Made by a program: the position numbers and the translations under genes. Under the pieces are notes generated by a model. The model did no database searches, was not told the origin of the DNA, and saw nothing but the letters and a program-made list of their open reading frames with translations. Shown piece after piece: positions 35,748 to 47,309 of a stretch of 64,000 nucleotides of DNA (position 1 is its first letter; the number at the start of each line of letters is the position of its first letter). The stretch comes from Straminergon stramineum (lineage: Eukaryota; Streptophyta; Bryopsida; Hypnales; Calliergonaceae). The DNA lies in the NCBI GenBank assembly GCA_963920665.1, contig OY987264.1, positions 24,470,906 to 24,534,905 of the forward strand, given 5' to 3'.

Positions 35748-37260
35748 AGAGAGGCGGCATTAGGGGAACACGCAATGCCCGAAAAACATTAAACCATCCA
35801 CGTCGCAAATTCCAAAGGTATAAGAATCCCGGATGAACTCCGCCTTACGAAATCAAAATTGCCTAAACCCCCAAAACATTCAAAACCCACAATCCGCAAA
35901 ACGGATTCGCAGATGAAATTGGATGCGAAACCGTGCTTTGGAGTTTAGACAAGAATCGGGTGTTCCCTAAAACGTTCCCGGACGTTCTAGTAACGTCTTC
36001 TTCTGTTCTCGAGCAAGTTCCCCTCCGCTTTGGTGGGCGGGTGAAGAAATCATGAATGCCGACTTCCAACCCCGCCGAATCGTAATTTAGGTCTTCAGGT
36101 TTGCTTTTCCGATGGTGGCGACTCGAAGGTGTGGCACTGTAGCGATTGATTCTTTTAGTGAGGATGATGCACTTTGAAGGAAAATCCGACAGGCCAGGTG
36201 TGGCTGGTGGTGTCGACGGTTCTTTAGTTGGCGCTGTGATTATGAAAACAGGGGCCGGCGCAGGAATTGGTCCGGAGATGGCGGATCACGCGGTGGTCTG
36301 AGGTATTCTGGGACGAATGGACCTTGAGAGAAATTATCTGTGGCGGGTATGTTGTGAAGGAACTGCCTGGCGGTGGCAATTGCATGTTCTCTGCCGCGTC
36401 TTTGTATGTTTGATGAATTCTGGTGACGGTTAGGATTATTAATTTCACTCGTGGAGTGGTGTTCCTTTTTTTAATCAGCAGACCGCGATCGAAAGCTCGT
36501 TGCGCTTGAGAAGGAAACAATGCTGGTAGCTTAGTCCACATTACATGCAGAGAACGGTAGTGGCAAGAAATCTTAGAAGTTTTCGATGCGAGTGTTTTAG
36601 AAGCCAAAAACGTCTGCATGTCGTGGAAATCGTGCAGACGGGAACGAGAATTTGATTTCGTCTCGTTCGATTCTCGTCCTTGTGGATCAATGTCTGCCGT
36701 CTTCAGTAGCCGTAGAACCACGGGTTTAACTATACTAGAGAGAAAGATTGCACACGCTGCCATACAAGTCTAGCCTGTAGTAGGACAGGGAATTCAGAAT
36801 GGCTACGAAATTGGCGCGGTTCATCGCTCGACGAGGAATGCGTGGTTTTGTCTGTTGATCTTTCTGGCTTGGCCACTGGGAGCAGTAACGACTTTGAAAT
36901 TCGCTTCCATGAGCTGTAGCCTCTGCTGCCCTTTTGTGAGCCATGAAAAATGTTCAGGAGGATTGTGAATCAAGTCTTAGTGTTTCGCGAGATGAATTTT
37001 ACTCCTGCTCTAGATTTTCGGCTTGGGTTTATGGTAATCAACAAGGACACTAACGCACGGTTGCTCTCGATTGTGACAGGTATAATATTGGTGAATGTGA
37101 AGTTAGTGATGGTAAAGAACTTTAAGGCAACAACGAGACCCATCTGGTGGGGAAGCCTGAGTAGGCCAGGAATGGCAAACGATCATACTTTGCTGATCGT
37201 CGTGGCCGCTGAGCTGTGAGCGCAAGGACCCATGGTTTAGTTAGTGATACAGGAGGAGGG
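35748..37260. promoter_or_regulatory. Divergent intergenic region (shared upstream region)
   Basis: About 1.5 kb between the start codons of the YqaJ-type gene (minus) and the JADE-like gene (plus). It must contain both promoters and 5' leaders. An in-frame stop at 37210-37212 precedes the plus-strand ATG at 37261, so the long frame does not extend upstream within this exon. No TATA box can be assigned with confidence. A 179-codon minus-strand frame (36224-36763) has no recognised domain and is not called as a gene. Confidence 0.5.
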
Positions 37261-40200
37261 ATGCCTCCCACAGTTTCCATCCCTCCACAACGCGTGGAAA
37301 TCATACTGGAGCAACCGCTGGAGAGTATGGGTACTCCAGGTCACCAGAATTTGCACTCGAAATATGTCCCGAATGGTGTTACACAAGGTGGCAATTCAAA
37401 GTCGAGTTCTCCGCTTCAGGGAAAAGCAGAGACGCGGTTCGTGAAGAATTCCATGAGCGGTCCTCGGCAAAATACCTCGGGAGCTACTGAAGGTTCTCTT
37501 GTAGAACACACTTCCGCCACAGTAATGGAGTTGGATAAACGTGGGCCTCCATCTGTTCCTACACCTGAGAGTGCTGGCGAAGGTCTCATGCGAGGAAGAG
37601 ATTCGCGGCCGGAGGATTTGAAGATCGCTGGATTTCCTCCATCGCTCTTAAAATCCAGAGGGATGGGCACCAAATCTCTTAGTGGTGCTCGATCGCCGAT
37701 GTTGTCGTTCAGCAGTCTGTTAGAAGGTGCCATTAATGCTTCTGGAGTTCAACCTCCAACCTCTGTACACAAGATTGCAGAGTCAGGCACGCGAGGTGAG
37801 CTATCGTTATGTGGAGACACCGTTGGTGGCAGAATACCGCCTGTGTCATACTATTCGCTTTTGCAAGCTCAACTGGGTGATGATCCTGTCGAAGTAAGAA
37901 CAGCTCCTTCTTGCAAGACAGCGGGAACCTTGCATTTGAATGTGGAGGCTCGTTCTCCACCTATTAAGTTTCACTTCCGGTCTGCTGAAGTAGAGGGCGG
38001 GTTTTTGGCTCTACTGAACCAGACCACTCGATCGCTTGCTCCTGTTGTTCAATGGTCAAGTTCACCACGGGCTGATACGGGTGGTCACTTTTCTGATAAG
38101 CTCTTGCAAGCTGTGGCCCAAGATGCATCAGGGTCTGCAGACATTGTGTCCGAGAGGGATGGTAGCGTCGCCCTGGTAGCGACTGCGGTCCCTACATCAG
38201 GTGTGCCGGCAAGATCCGAAGGTGATGTTCCACGGGTGGAGGCTGTGGTGGAAGGAAGAAGTTTTAAACTGGCTGATTCGATGTGTTCTGATGAGGATGC
38301 GTCGGGCACTCCGCATCCGGATGATCGCGACGGCCCTTTAGCTGTAAATGAATCACGGCCCGCAGGCATTCTCTCAGATAGGCTTGCCTTTGACTTCTCT
38401 GATACGCCTATGGTCCCAGCATCACCAGTCCTCACAAGAAGAGGAGAGGATGTATTACGGGCAGATGCTGTGGTGTCTGATGCTGCGTCAATTGGGGACG
38501 AGATGTCGGATGCTCAACTTTTCGAAGAGTTAGAGCGAGGTCTTACTATAGAGGATTCAAGGTTTGCAAAGAATGCGTCGAATATGGGTGTTGTAAACTC
38601 TCCAGAAGCTGCTGCGACCTTGAAATCGGCTGTACCTACAAGAATTCAAGAGAGTGTTCCACGGGAAGAAGTCGTCGTGGAACGATCAACTGTTGCGGTG
38701 GCCGATTCAGTGTCTTCCAACGAGAAGGCATTGGATGTTGAACCTTCTGAGGAATCCTCTGGTCCCTTAGGTGTAGATGAATCATGGTTTGCCTGCAATG
38801 TCTCAAAGAGAGATGTCACAGACTCCTCGAATGCTGTACCAGAAGCTCCTGTTTTGACAAGACTAGACGAGGCTAATCTTCCTACAGGGATCGAACGAGC
38901 AAGTTGTGCGGTGACTGATATGATACCTGATGACGACAATGTATCTGATGTTCAGCTCCCGGAAGAAGTCCCACAGGCCCTTGTTTTGGATGAATCTCGG
39001 CGTGCTGAGCTTGTTCAAGAGAGTGATCCCATTGACTCGTTAGCATCTGCAACATTAGCAACATCTGCAACTTTAGCATCGCCTGAGCTTGTACGAAGGG
39101 AAGAGGATGTTCCACAGGTCGAGGTTGTGGTGGCTGGTTCGATGGGTATGGACGAGCAGATATCTGACTTATTAGTTTGGGACGAACTATCACAAGCCCT
39201 TGCTTTGGATGGATTACGAAACAGAAGCATTGTGATAGGGGAGGATCCAGCTAAGTTGCCAGGAGCTGCTGCGGAGCCAGAGCCACTTTTGGACACACGA
39301 ACAAGGGAGGATGTTCCTCTGTTAGAGGCTTTGGTCGAAATGGAACTAGGGCTTTGTGGAGATGCAGTGAGGCACTCTGAACAGAGCAAAGATCACCTTC
39401 TGTCATTCGATCGTTCTGATGAAGAATTTTCGGACGGGAGGATACAGTCTCCGTCACAACGTCTGGAGACGGAGAAACGTTGTGCTGACGGCTGTGATGG
39501 CCTTATAGATGGTGGGACTGCCTTGGCGTCATCCTGTGAGGTGGGTTTGAAACAAATGGGCGACGCAGACGCTGATTCTATGGATGCAGAGACGATCTTG
39601 GAATGGTCCTGCAAAGCTAGCTTGAAGAAAATGGAGGACGTCGACAGAGATGTTGTAGGTCTACGAGAGGAGTCCTCATGCGAGGTTCAGCGAAATGTTG
39701 TACTGGTTTGTATCTGTGAAGCTAATGAAACATGCCCTTTTGGGTCTAGAGCCGACATTGTAGCTGCAGGAACAGTTGTTGGATGTCCCCATCATGCAGT
39801 TCCTGAGCGAATAGAAACTCAGAAGAAGGAGCGCAAGGATGAGATGTGCGATGCTCATATGCCTTCTTCAACAGAAATGGTTCCAGTGACAACAAAGACA
39901 GATATCGATTTGTTGAAATTTGTGCTGCAGAAGGAGTTAGATATATCTAAAAGTGAACCTGTAGATTCTATACATCCTGAAGTGATCGAAAGAGCTGAAC
40001 AGAATGGTCCACGGGCAGTTGCTCTGGTGGAAGGAAGAAGTTCTCTGGTGGCTGACTCGACGTGTGCTCTCGAAGAGGCGTTGGATTCGCAGCTTCCAGA
40101 AGAAGACGATGGGGCCTTCCCTGTAGATGAACTAAGGTCTGCAGACATTTTTTCAGAAAGGTTTGCCATGGATTCTCGAGAAGTAGCTACAGTCCGAGCA

Positions 40201-43200
40201 TCACATGTACCCACACGCATAGAAGAGGATGTGTCGCTGGCAAAAGTTTTGGTGGATCCCGTAAGTGTTCTGGTAGTTGATTCTGTGCCTACCGATGAGC
40301 AGATGTTGGATGTTCAACTTTTGGAAGAACTAACTGGAGCCCTTGAGGGAAGTGTATCACTATGTGCTGAGGGCATCACTGAACCTGTTGATGAGGGGGC
40401 AATTGTGAGATCTTCCTGGCAAGCAGGTCCTAAGCATATTGAAGTCAGAAATGGTATCATTGGATGGGATCAAAAGGACAACAATTGTCCTATTGAAATC
40501 CCGATTGAAATGCGAGAAGATCTTATGGTTCAGAACGCAGGGGCTATAGCGGAGCACTTGATTGGAAGTGATTGTGGAAGTGATCAAGAGAAGAATTATG
40601 GTGGATCCGTGGGAATGACATCAACCACTGCATCCCCTCATGCGAACGGAAATTTTCTAGTTGCAAAACCTACTCATACAGATGGAAGTGACCGGATGGT
40701 GATGCTTACGGAGGAGAAAGTAGGAGAGGTACGCATGTTGGAATGCCTTGAAGATTCAAATGAGGTTGTTTCGCCGCTGGAGGGAGAGCACCACAAATTT
40801 TATGATTATGCATATGGGGCGTCTGGGGTTAAGAGGGCGATTTCATCTTATTCCGAAAGCCGAGCAGGTTTCGTTGCTAGTGAAACGGGATATGAGTCTG
40901 AGCTAGTGTCTCCACCAGATTTTGTTGTAATTGAGCAAGATGTACGAAACGAAGAGGAAAGAGTGCCCGAAGGTCATATTGGAGAGATTGTCAATGTTGC
41001 GGCAGATTCTGGTAATTCTGGGATTCCAGCCGACCAGGCCTTAGGTGCAGACCTTGATGCATTATCCGAGGGGTTAAGGCAAGTGATTCTACGGAACAGT
41101 GACGCCGCGGTTTCAGAGTCGCTGGAATCTGTGCAGGTTTCTGGAGCAGAAATTGGTGTTGCTCAAGAGGCAGGAAAACAGGTGCAGTCACCCCTGGGAC
41201 TGGGACTGAAGGCCAAAGACGGGCACAGGCGACATGTTGACGATTTTGAAGACAAGCGTACTGGTGATCTCACAGTCCAACGTACCAGACATCTTGACGA
41301 GCTTGAGGATAATGGAGATCAGCCATACGTTTCTCCATTAAACGTGACCGTTGATGATCAGTTGGTGAGTACTGTGGTAATTCTTATAAATATTTATCTG
41401 CTGTGGTTTCCTGGCATATATTTAGTGCTTGATTTTTCTCTGTCCGTATCATATGAGAACTCATACTCTTTACGTCAATCGACTGTACTTCAGGTTCGCC
41501 CTCTCAAAAAGAGGGGCAGGCCACGCGCCTACTATCACGACAAAACTCCACATGTAACAGGAAGGCCCTATCCTTCTGGATCTACAAGAAGAAGCCAATT
41601 ACAACACACCAGTAATCGATCCAGGCGAAATCGACATATTAATCCAGACCAGCCAGTCCTCGTCCTTGTTGAAGGTCGCGATGAGGTATCAACAAGGGAA
41701 TCAACAGCTTCATATGGACTATTTATCCTCACAAGTTCGGAAATTGAATATGTTGTGAAAGCAGTAGAAATTAGGTAATGAGGTAATCTGGTAATCTGAT
41801 ATATAGTCTGTTGTACGCCCTGTACGTTATTGTTGCAAATCACTGTAATGTTTAAATGAAGTAAGATTGCACTGTTGGGATGTTACCCAGATTGTCATAG
41901 AATCCAGCTTAATTCTTTTGATTTTAATTTACTAGGATTTTGAGGACGCGGATTGCGGTCCATTTTGCCGATGGCTGACGCATCAAGATAAAGGGTATGC
42001 TGCACCATCCCGAACTGTTAGGAAAAGAGTTCGAAAGCATGACCAAGAATGGGTCAAATCCAGAATAGCAACTCCATCATTCCGGGTTGTGCCCGACTAT
42101 GAAGATACACAGCAAAATGTTGAGAAGAGGAGGAAGGTTGTGATGGAGCAGCATCGTGGCACTTGCGAGGTAATTTTGTTAAACTTGGAGCTTTTCAGCT
42201 GCTTTGCATGGAAAGTCTGGAGTTTCGGAGAGCTTGTCATCCTATTGGTTTGTCTTGCCTGAGAGTGCTTTTAGTATCTTTGTTTATCACCCTTCTTACT
42301 CGGAATCGTTGTTCATGGTTCGTAGATGCAAACCTTAATGAGCTCGAGGACAGTGCGAGACTATGATATGGACGATGAAGATGAGAGATGGCTGCACGCT
42401 TGGAATAAGCGGCTCGCACGAGGGGTCTTAAAGGAGTCCATATCAGAAGACAAGTTCGAAGAGATCATTGAATATTTTGAGAGAATGCATGCTCAGATGG
42501 AAGTTGCTCCAGCTGAGGATTTTCCAGGATTCCCGGTCTGTCAACAGTCTTCTGCACATTCTGCACCTAGTAGTTCTTTACCAAGCACCTCCCCATCAGG
42601 TCTGGGCTGTCCAGCCGGTACAGGTGTTCCAGTTCCGGAAAATGCACCTGCGTCAAATCGTTCTAGAATTAGATCTCGACATCCTCCTTGGACTGGTGGT
42701 TTGAAAGATGTGTCGATCTCGGGAAAAAAGGTTCTAGCATCCTCAGCAATCCGTGTTAAGATTGGTGGGGAATCTGGTTCTCCAGCCAGCACAGTCATAT
42801 TCCGCACGCTGACCTCGGAAAATGAAAGAAACATCTGCAAATCTGTGATTGATACTGTAACTGAAAAAACAAGCGAAGGCTCATTACTGAAATCCTTCAG
42901 GGCTCCAACACAACAAAAGCCGTCTGACGGTTGTTGCATATGTAATGGAGGCGAAGATGATGAGGATGACCCAGTAAGTGTGCTTCTATATCCAGTGTGT
43001 TGTAATGCTTGGAGGGATCCTTTAGGTGCAGCGATCACCAAGTTGTGCAAGCAGTGCCTTCTTAAGGCTTCATCTCTCTTTGCGTTAGATTCTTTTAGTG
43101 GAATTTTCGTCTCGTGATTTCTGCCTAACTTGACCTCGTAACATTCCTACAGAATAATAAGGTGCATTACTCTTCAAGAATGATAACTGGTCCTGATGCA

Positions 43201-46200
43201 TATGATGTGCTTTGCAGATGTACACTTGCAAACAATGCTTGATACAAGTGCATCAATCGTGCTATAGAATTCGTGAAAAGTTCTGTGATGGTCTAGGTCA
43301 CGTTGTTGGGCCTTCAAGCTGGTGTTGCCGCAAGTGTGAGGCGGTGACTGTTGGCAGGGCACACCCTAAAATCAGGTATGCGCGTTGTTGTGAAGTGGTG
43401 TTGTGAGTTCATGTTTTGAACTGAGTTTGTGGAAATTCATTCAATTTTACTAGGACTATCTTTAGTCTCTCACTGAACGTGGGTTGACGTTATTTTCCTC
43501 GCATTATGCTAATTAACTGGTTGTTCATACTGAACGAAACTATTCATGATTTGTGCATCTTCTTTGTCGTTTTTCGTTCAACTTGTTTATAATTTTGGGT
43601 CAGCTAGACAACCTGTCGATACATATTGCTTTCCGTTAGCATCTGAGCATCTTGAAGCCGGCTTTGCTCACATCTGCTACTGAGAGTTTCGATTGGATAT
43701 TATGGTGCAGCTGTGCCCTTTGTCGAAAAAAAGGAGGTGCTTTGAAACCAACGGTAGCTCCTCGAAAGTGGGCCCATGTCGCTTGTGCTCTCTATACCAA
43801 CGAAACCTTTTCTGTTGATCCTGATGCGATGGAACCAATCGATGGTATTGCAGCAGTGGCGGCAAGGGCCCAGGAACGACAGGATTGTTGTGGGTTATGT
43901 GTAGTGAAGAGGGGTGTATGTTCTCTCTGTTCAGTGAAGGACTGCAGAGCTCCATTCCACATCTCTTGTGGTGTACGTGATGGAGCTTCATTCGAGGCAA
44001 GTTTACTAACTTCCTGGATTGTTTGTGAATAACACTCAAGTTAGATCTTTACAAGCTTTCGTTATTCCTGTTTCTTGTAGCTTCCGAATTTTAAATGATA
44101 ATTGTGCTCGTTGTTAAATGGGGATCGAGCGTTATTCAGTAGGATTCTGTTCTCATGTCTGAAATCTGGGGTATGTTCTTGTCGCCCATTGTGTTCAGTT
44201 GCGGCAATCTAAGCGAAAAGTGGTAAGTGTCAGTTCCTTGAGCCCTCGCCATGCGCATTCGACTCCAACCTCAGCCCCCTCAACTGGATTGAATGAAGGG
44301 CACCTGTTGAGCAGTACCATGAGCGGGGCCACGGTTTCCGCGACAGCCAGCAGCAGCATTTCAACAGCTTCGTCCATTGATCTCAGGGAGGAATGGCGTT
44401 CACGGCTAAACACCTCATGTATGGGCGGAAGTTCCGTAGAACCGGCTAAGCAAGCTAAGAATGCGGCCACATATGTTGGTAATTTGACGGATAATGTTAT
44501 GAGCGTGACTGAGAAGGGTTTTGAGGATGAGGGTAGAGGGAGACCCAACGGTTTGCGTTTCACATTAAAACGAAGATGGGCCGAGTCTTGCACGCCAGTA
44601 TCCGAAGATGGAGTCTCCAGTGACCTACAGAAGAAATCTGGTAACGGAAGAGAAGTTACTGGAGGCAAGATCAAATCTCCAGGATGTAAATCTACGTGGC
44701 ATGTGGTGGAGCTTGGGCAAAAACTGAAGAAGAGCAAATTCAAATTGGGAAGGTTTGCTCAGAATGAGTATCCAGAGTCCTCTCCCACCCTTGTCCAGCA
44801 GGGGATTGGTAGCGAGAACCCGGAGGCAGAGAAGATTAAGGAGGTCATGCCTGTAGTCGGTGAAGCCTCTGGTGATGCCACTGGAAATCTCAGAGACATT
44901 GTGTTTTTCAATGGTTTCTCAGAAGACAGTTTCGCGAAAGAAGTGAAAGAACTCACCATCTTAGAACAGGCGATGAAGTCGGATGTTGCGCCGGTACATA
45001 TCATGCGAGAAGCATTTGTGTATTGGCGTGCCAAGCGAGCTGAGCACAAGGGTTCACTACTTTGGGAGCTAAAGCATGTAAGTTTGCTAGTGAATGTTTA
45101 CATGCTTGCAGTTGCTTGATGTCGGCTAGTTAGTATTTTGACCAAAGACATCTAAATTTGGGGGCAAAAGTGTATGCCTTGCGATGATGGAAACTTGACA
45201 TTTTTGGAATGTCGGTAGGATTGGCAGACTTATTATGCCTGAATGTCCTGTCTCGCATAAATCAATACACGGAGTTGTTTGAAGAGTCACTGACATCATT
45301 CGTGATGCAGAAGCAATGGTCGAAATCCCACGGCATCTTTAATGTCCCTGGGGATGTGGGAAACCTATCTACTGGAAAGATGGCTTCACCAATGCTTATT
45401 CCACTGGCACAGCAGCTGGCCTCTGAATCTACTGAGAAGGTATATCTCCTTTGACAAGGTTACATCGTACATGGGTACTGAATTTTTTGATGACCATTGC
45501 TTGGAGGTTCTGAAATGCAAGAGTTTTAGCGAGCTCGTTTAGGATCTTTTCCTTCTGTTGACCAGACAGTAGGACTTGACATTATAGCGTGAAGCACCGG
45601 CGTTTTGGGAACATCTGCAAGTTCACCATACCTGGAAATCTTCTTGTTTATGGCAGTCGGACACGTGCATCTCGTTTTTCAACTTGAGAGTTTGATGATT
45701 TTTATTTGAAGAGACTAATGCTTGTTGAATGCTGTAGAGGGACCTGAGGATCGTAGGGTTAATTGCCGAATCCATGTTCGAGTGTCAGTGATAGGGAAGG
45801 ATCTTGCACATGAGCTGCTACGGTTCGTTTCAAAGTAAATGGTGGAGTTTTTACAGTGGCAGTCTTGGCATGCTATAAGCGAATCAGTATGTAGTTTTCA
45901 TCTTCTGCAAGTAGTGAAGGTGAATGTTTTCGGGTTAGAATGTAGACTGCACCCCACTGCACCCACTGCACCCACTGCACCCCTGATATACACAGGCACC
46001 CCTAGATGTCTCCTGTTCAAGAAGTCTCTACTAGAGTCATCTTGCCGCTTAAATGAACGATTCTACATCTGTCCCTTTGATCGTCATGGGTTGTATGGTT
46101 GATTGTTTCTAGTGTTGTCCTTGTATGTGGCAGATGTTGGAGAAAGCAAAGGAACTTCGGGTGCAGCTGGATCGTGCGCGGTCCATGGCTCAAATGGTGG

Positions 46201-47309
46201 TACGACGAGAGAAACTTAAATACAATCATCAGCTTGTGCTAATGCCGATAGCCTCTGCGGAGCTGACCAGGATAGGAAGTATATCAGAGGAGCGGCGTTG
46301 CGTTTGGTGTCCTTCAACCAAGACACTGTTGGAGTGTGGAACTTGTCCGCGCAGCTTTTGCTTCAATTGTTTCAAGAACCGGAAGGGATTTGGAGTGAAA
46401 GGGTGGATGGCTGCGATGAAACACCCCGGGTACAGCTGTGAATATTGCCAAGAGCTTTTGTGTAAAGTAGCAGACTTGTCTAATAATTTGGAACCAGGTC
46501 CGAAGGAAATTGCGAATGCTGGGTTGGTTAGCAACCAAGTGATTCCGAGTGAACCTACTGATGGGATGTTTATCGCATCATCATTGCTTACGAGCGATCC
46601 TACAGGTGGGGTTAGAAGGCAGGGAATAGGTAAAGGACGTGGTAAAAGGTGGGGTTTGCAAGGGTTTGACTCCCCCGATTCTGCACCATTTAGACGAGGT
46701 GTGGCGGTCGCTTCAGCGGACAAGACTGTGGATGTAAATGAAGTTCGGAGTAAGGGAATGGGTATAGGACGTGGTAAAGGAAGTCGTTGGACAGTAAGTG
46801 ACAACGCACGGCCTGGTCCTGCTAGACGTGGTTCTGGGAACGGAGCGAACAATCAGAATAAGACCAGACACCTTGATGCTGGTTTGAGCACGTTCTTGAG
46901 CATCACCAAGGGCCAGATGGAACACTCTAGCTTTGAAACAACGCTTCGAAGACTGAAAATACTCCGGGGTTCAAACACAGATATCAACCAACAGCTGACG
47001 ATTTCTGCTGACATCCCATCTGAGGGGATAGCAGAAGAGAGTGCAGATGTGAGAGCTTCTGGGCCTGTCATTAATGAATTGGAAGCTCTTAAGCGGGACG
47101 TAATCAATGGTGGCAATGTGCCTGTTCCCGTGTCTCCTGCTCCTGGTCCTGCGTCGCTGGTGTTCAAGAAGAAAAGTAGGTTGATATTGGGTCCGAGCTC
47201 CGAAGCTCCACGATCAGCGTATGATTTTGCAGATTGCACTCCCTCTTCTCCCGTCAGGATGGAGAATGGGGCATTAGGTAGCCGTGTGGGGTTATTGCCT
47301 AGTGGTTAG
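37261..47309 (+). CDS. JADE/BRPF-like PZP (PHD, zinc knuckle, extended PHD) chromatin reader with giant acidic N-terminus
   Basis: Predicted nuclear histone-tail reader, probably a scaffold of a MYST-type acetyltransferase complex as JADE and BRPF proteins are. Exons: 37261-41364, 41494-41685, 41936-42169, 42326-42973, 43218-43375, 43711-43996, 44199-45077, 46134-47309; all phases fit, about 2,558 residues. Exon 1 (1,368 residues) is acidic, low in aromatic residues and built partly of ~70-residue degenerate repeats. Then: AT-hook KKRGRPR (about 1373-1379); enhancer-of-polycomb-like YDMDDEDERWL (from about 1523); PHD finger C1713, C1716, C1730, C1733, H1738, C1741, C1763, C1766; extended PHD (CALCRKKGGALK, WAHVACALY, CGLC, CSLC, FHISC); then HIMREAFVYWRAKR and ELRVQLDRARSMAQMVVRRE, as after the PZP of JADE/BRPF; a C-terminal ADD/PHD-like zinc finger (CVWC, CGTC, FCFNC, CEYC); and two GRGK-RW motifs. 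Intron 6 uses a GC donor. JADE against BRPF subtype is unresolved; no bromodomain or PWWP is seen. Confidence 0.82.
38215..40360 (+). repeat. Degenerate ~70-codon tandem repeats inside exon 1 of the JADE-like gene
   Basis: Eight units can be aligned by eye, starting near 38215, 38441, 38647, 38868, 39100, 39304, 39999 and 40222. Each opens with a box like E-D-V-P-x-x-E-V-V-V-E, followed by A-D-S, D-E-x-x-x-D-x-Q-L-x-E-E, a L-x-V-D-E-S-R box, and closes with P-x-x-T-R. The gap 39,400-39,990 holds a different short repeat (SSCEVGLKQMGDAD, WSCKASLKKMEDVD). Sequence is acidic and probably disordered. Confidence 0.7.
45940..45985 (+). repeat. Short tandem CACTGCACC repeat in intron 7 of the JADE-like gene
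   Basis: About four copies of a 9-bp unit (CCCACTGCA). It lies in the 1,056-nt intron between exons 7 and 8 and has no coding role in the model. Confidence 0.6.

Noticed and set aside
36224..36763. 179-codon minus-strand open frame
   Set aside because: No recognisable domain, lies in the leader/promoter region of the plus-strand gene, and has no supporting splice or start context.
37216..37260. Upstream extension of the 1,520-codon frame
   Set aside because: It begins at a non-ATG codon just after an in-frame stop; the first ATG is at 37261.
42974..43117. Open frame continuing past exon 4 with a CCNAW...CKQC cysteine pattern
   Set aside because: The GTAAGT donor at 42974 and direct joining to MYTCKQC at 43218 restore a canonical PHD finger, so this is intron.
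43651..43710. Alternative 5' extension of exon 6 (HLSILKPALL...)
   Set aside because: Using the acceptor at 43710 gives the normal spacing between the PHD finger and the extended PHD; the longer version adds residues not seen in the family, though it is not excluded.
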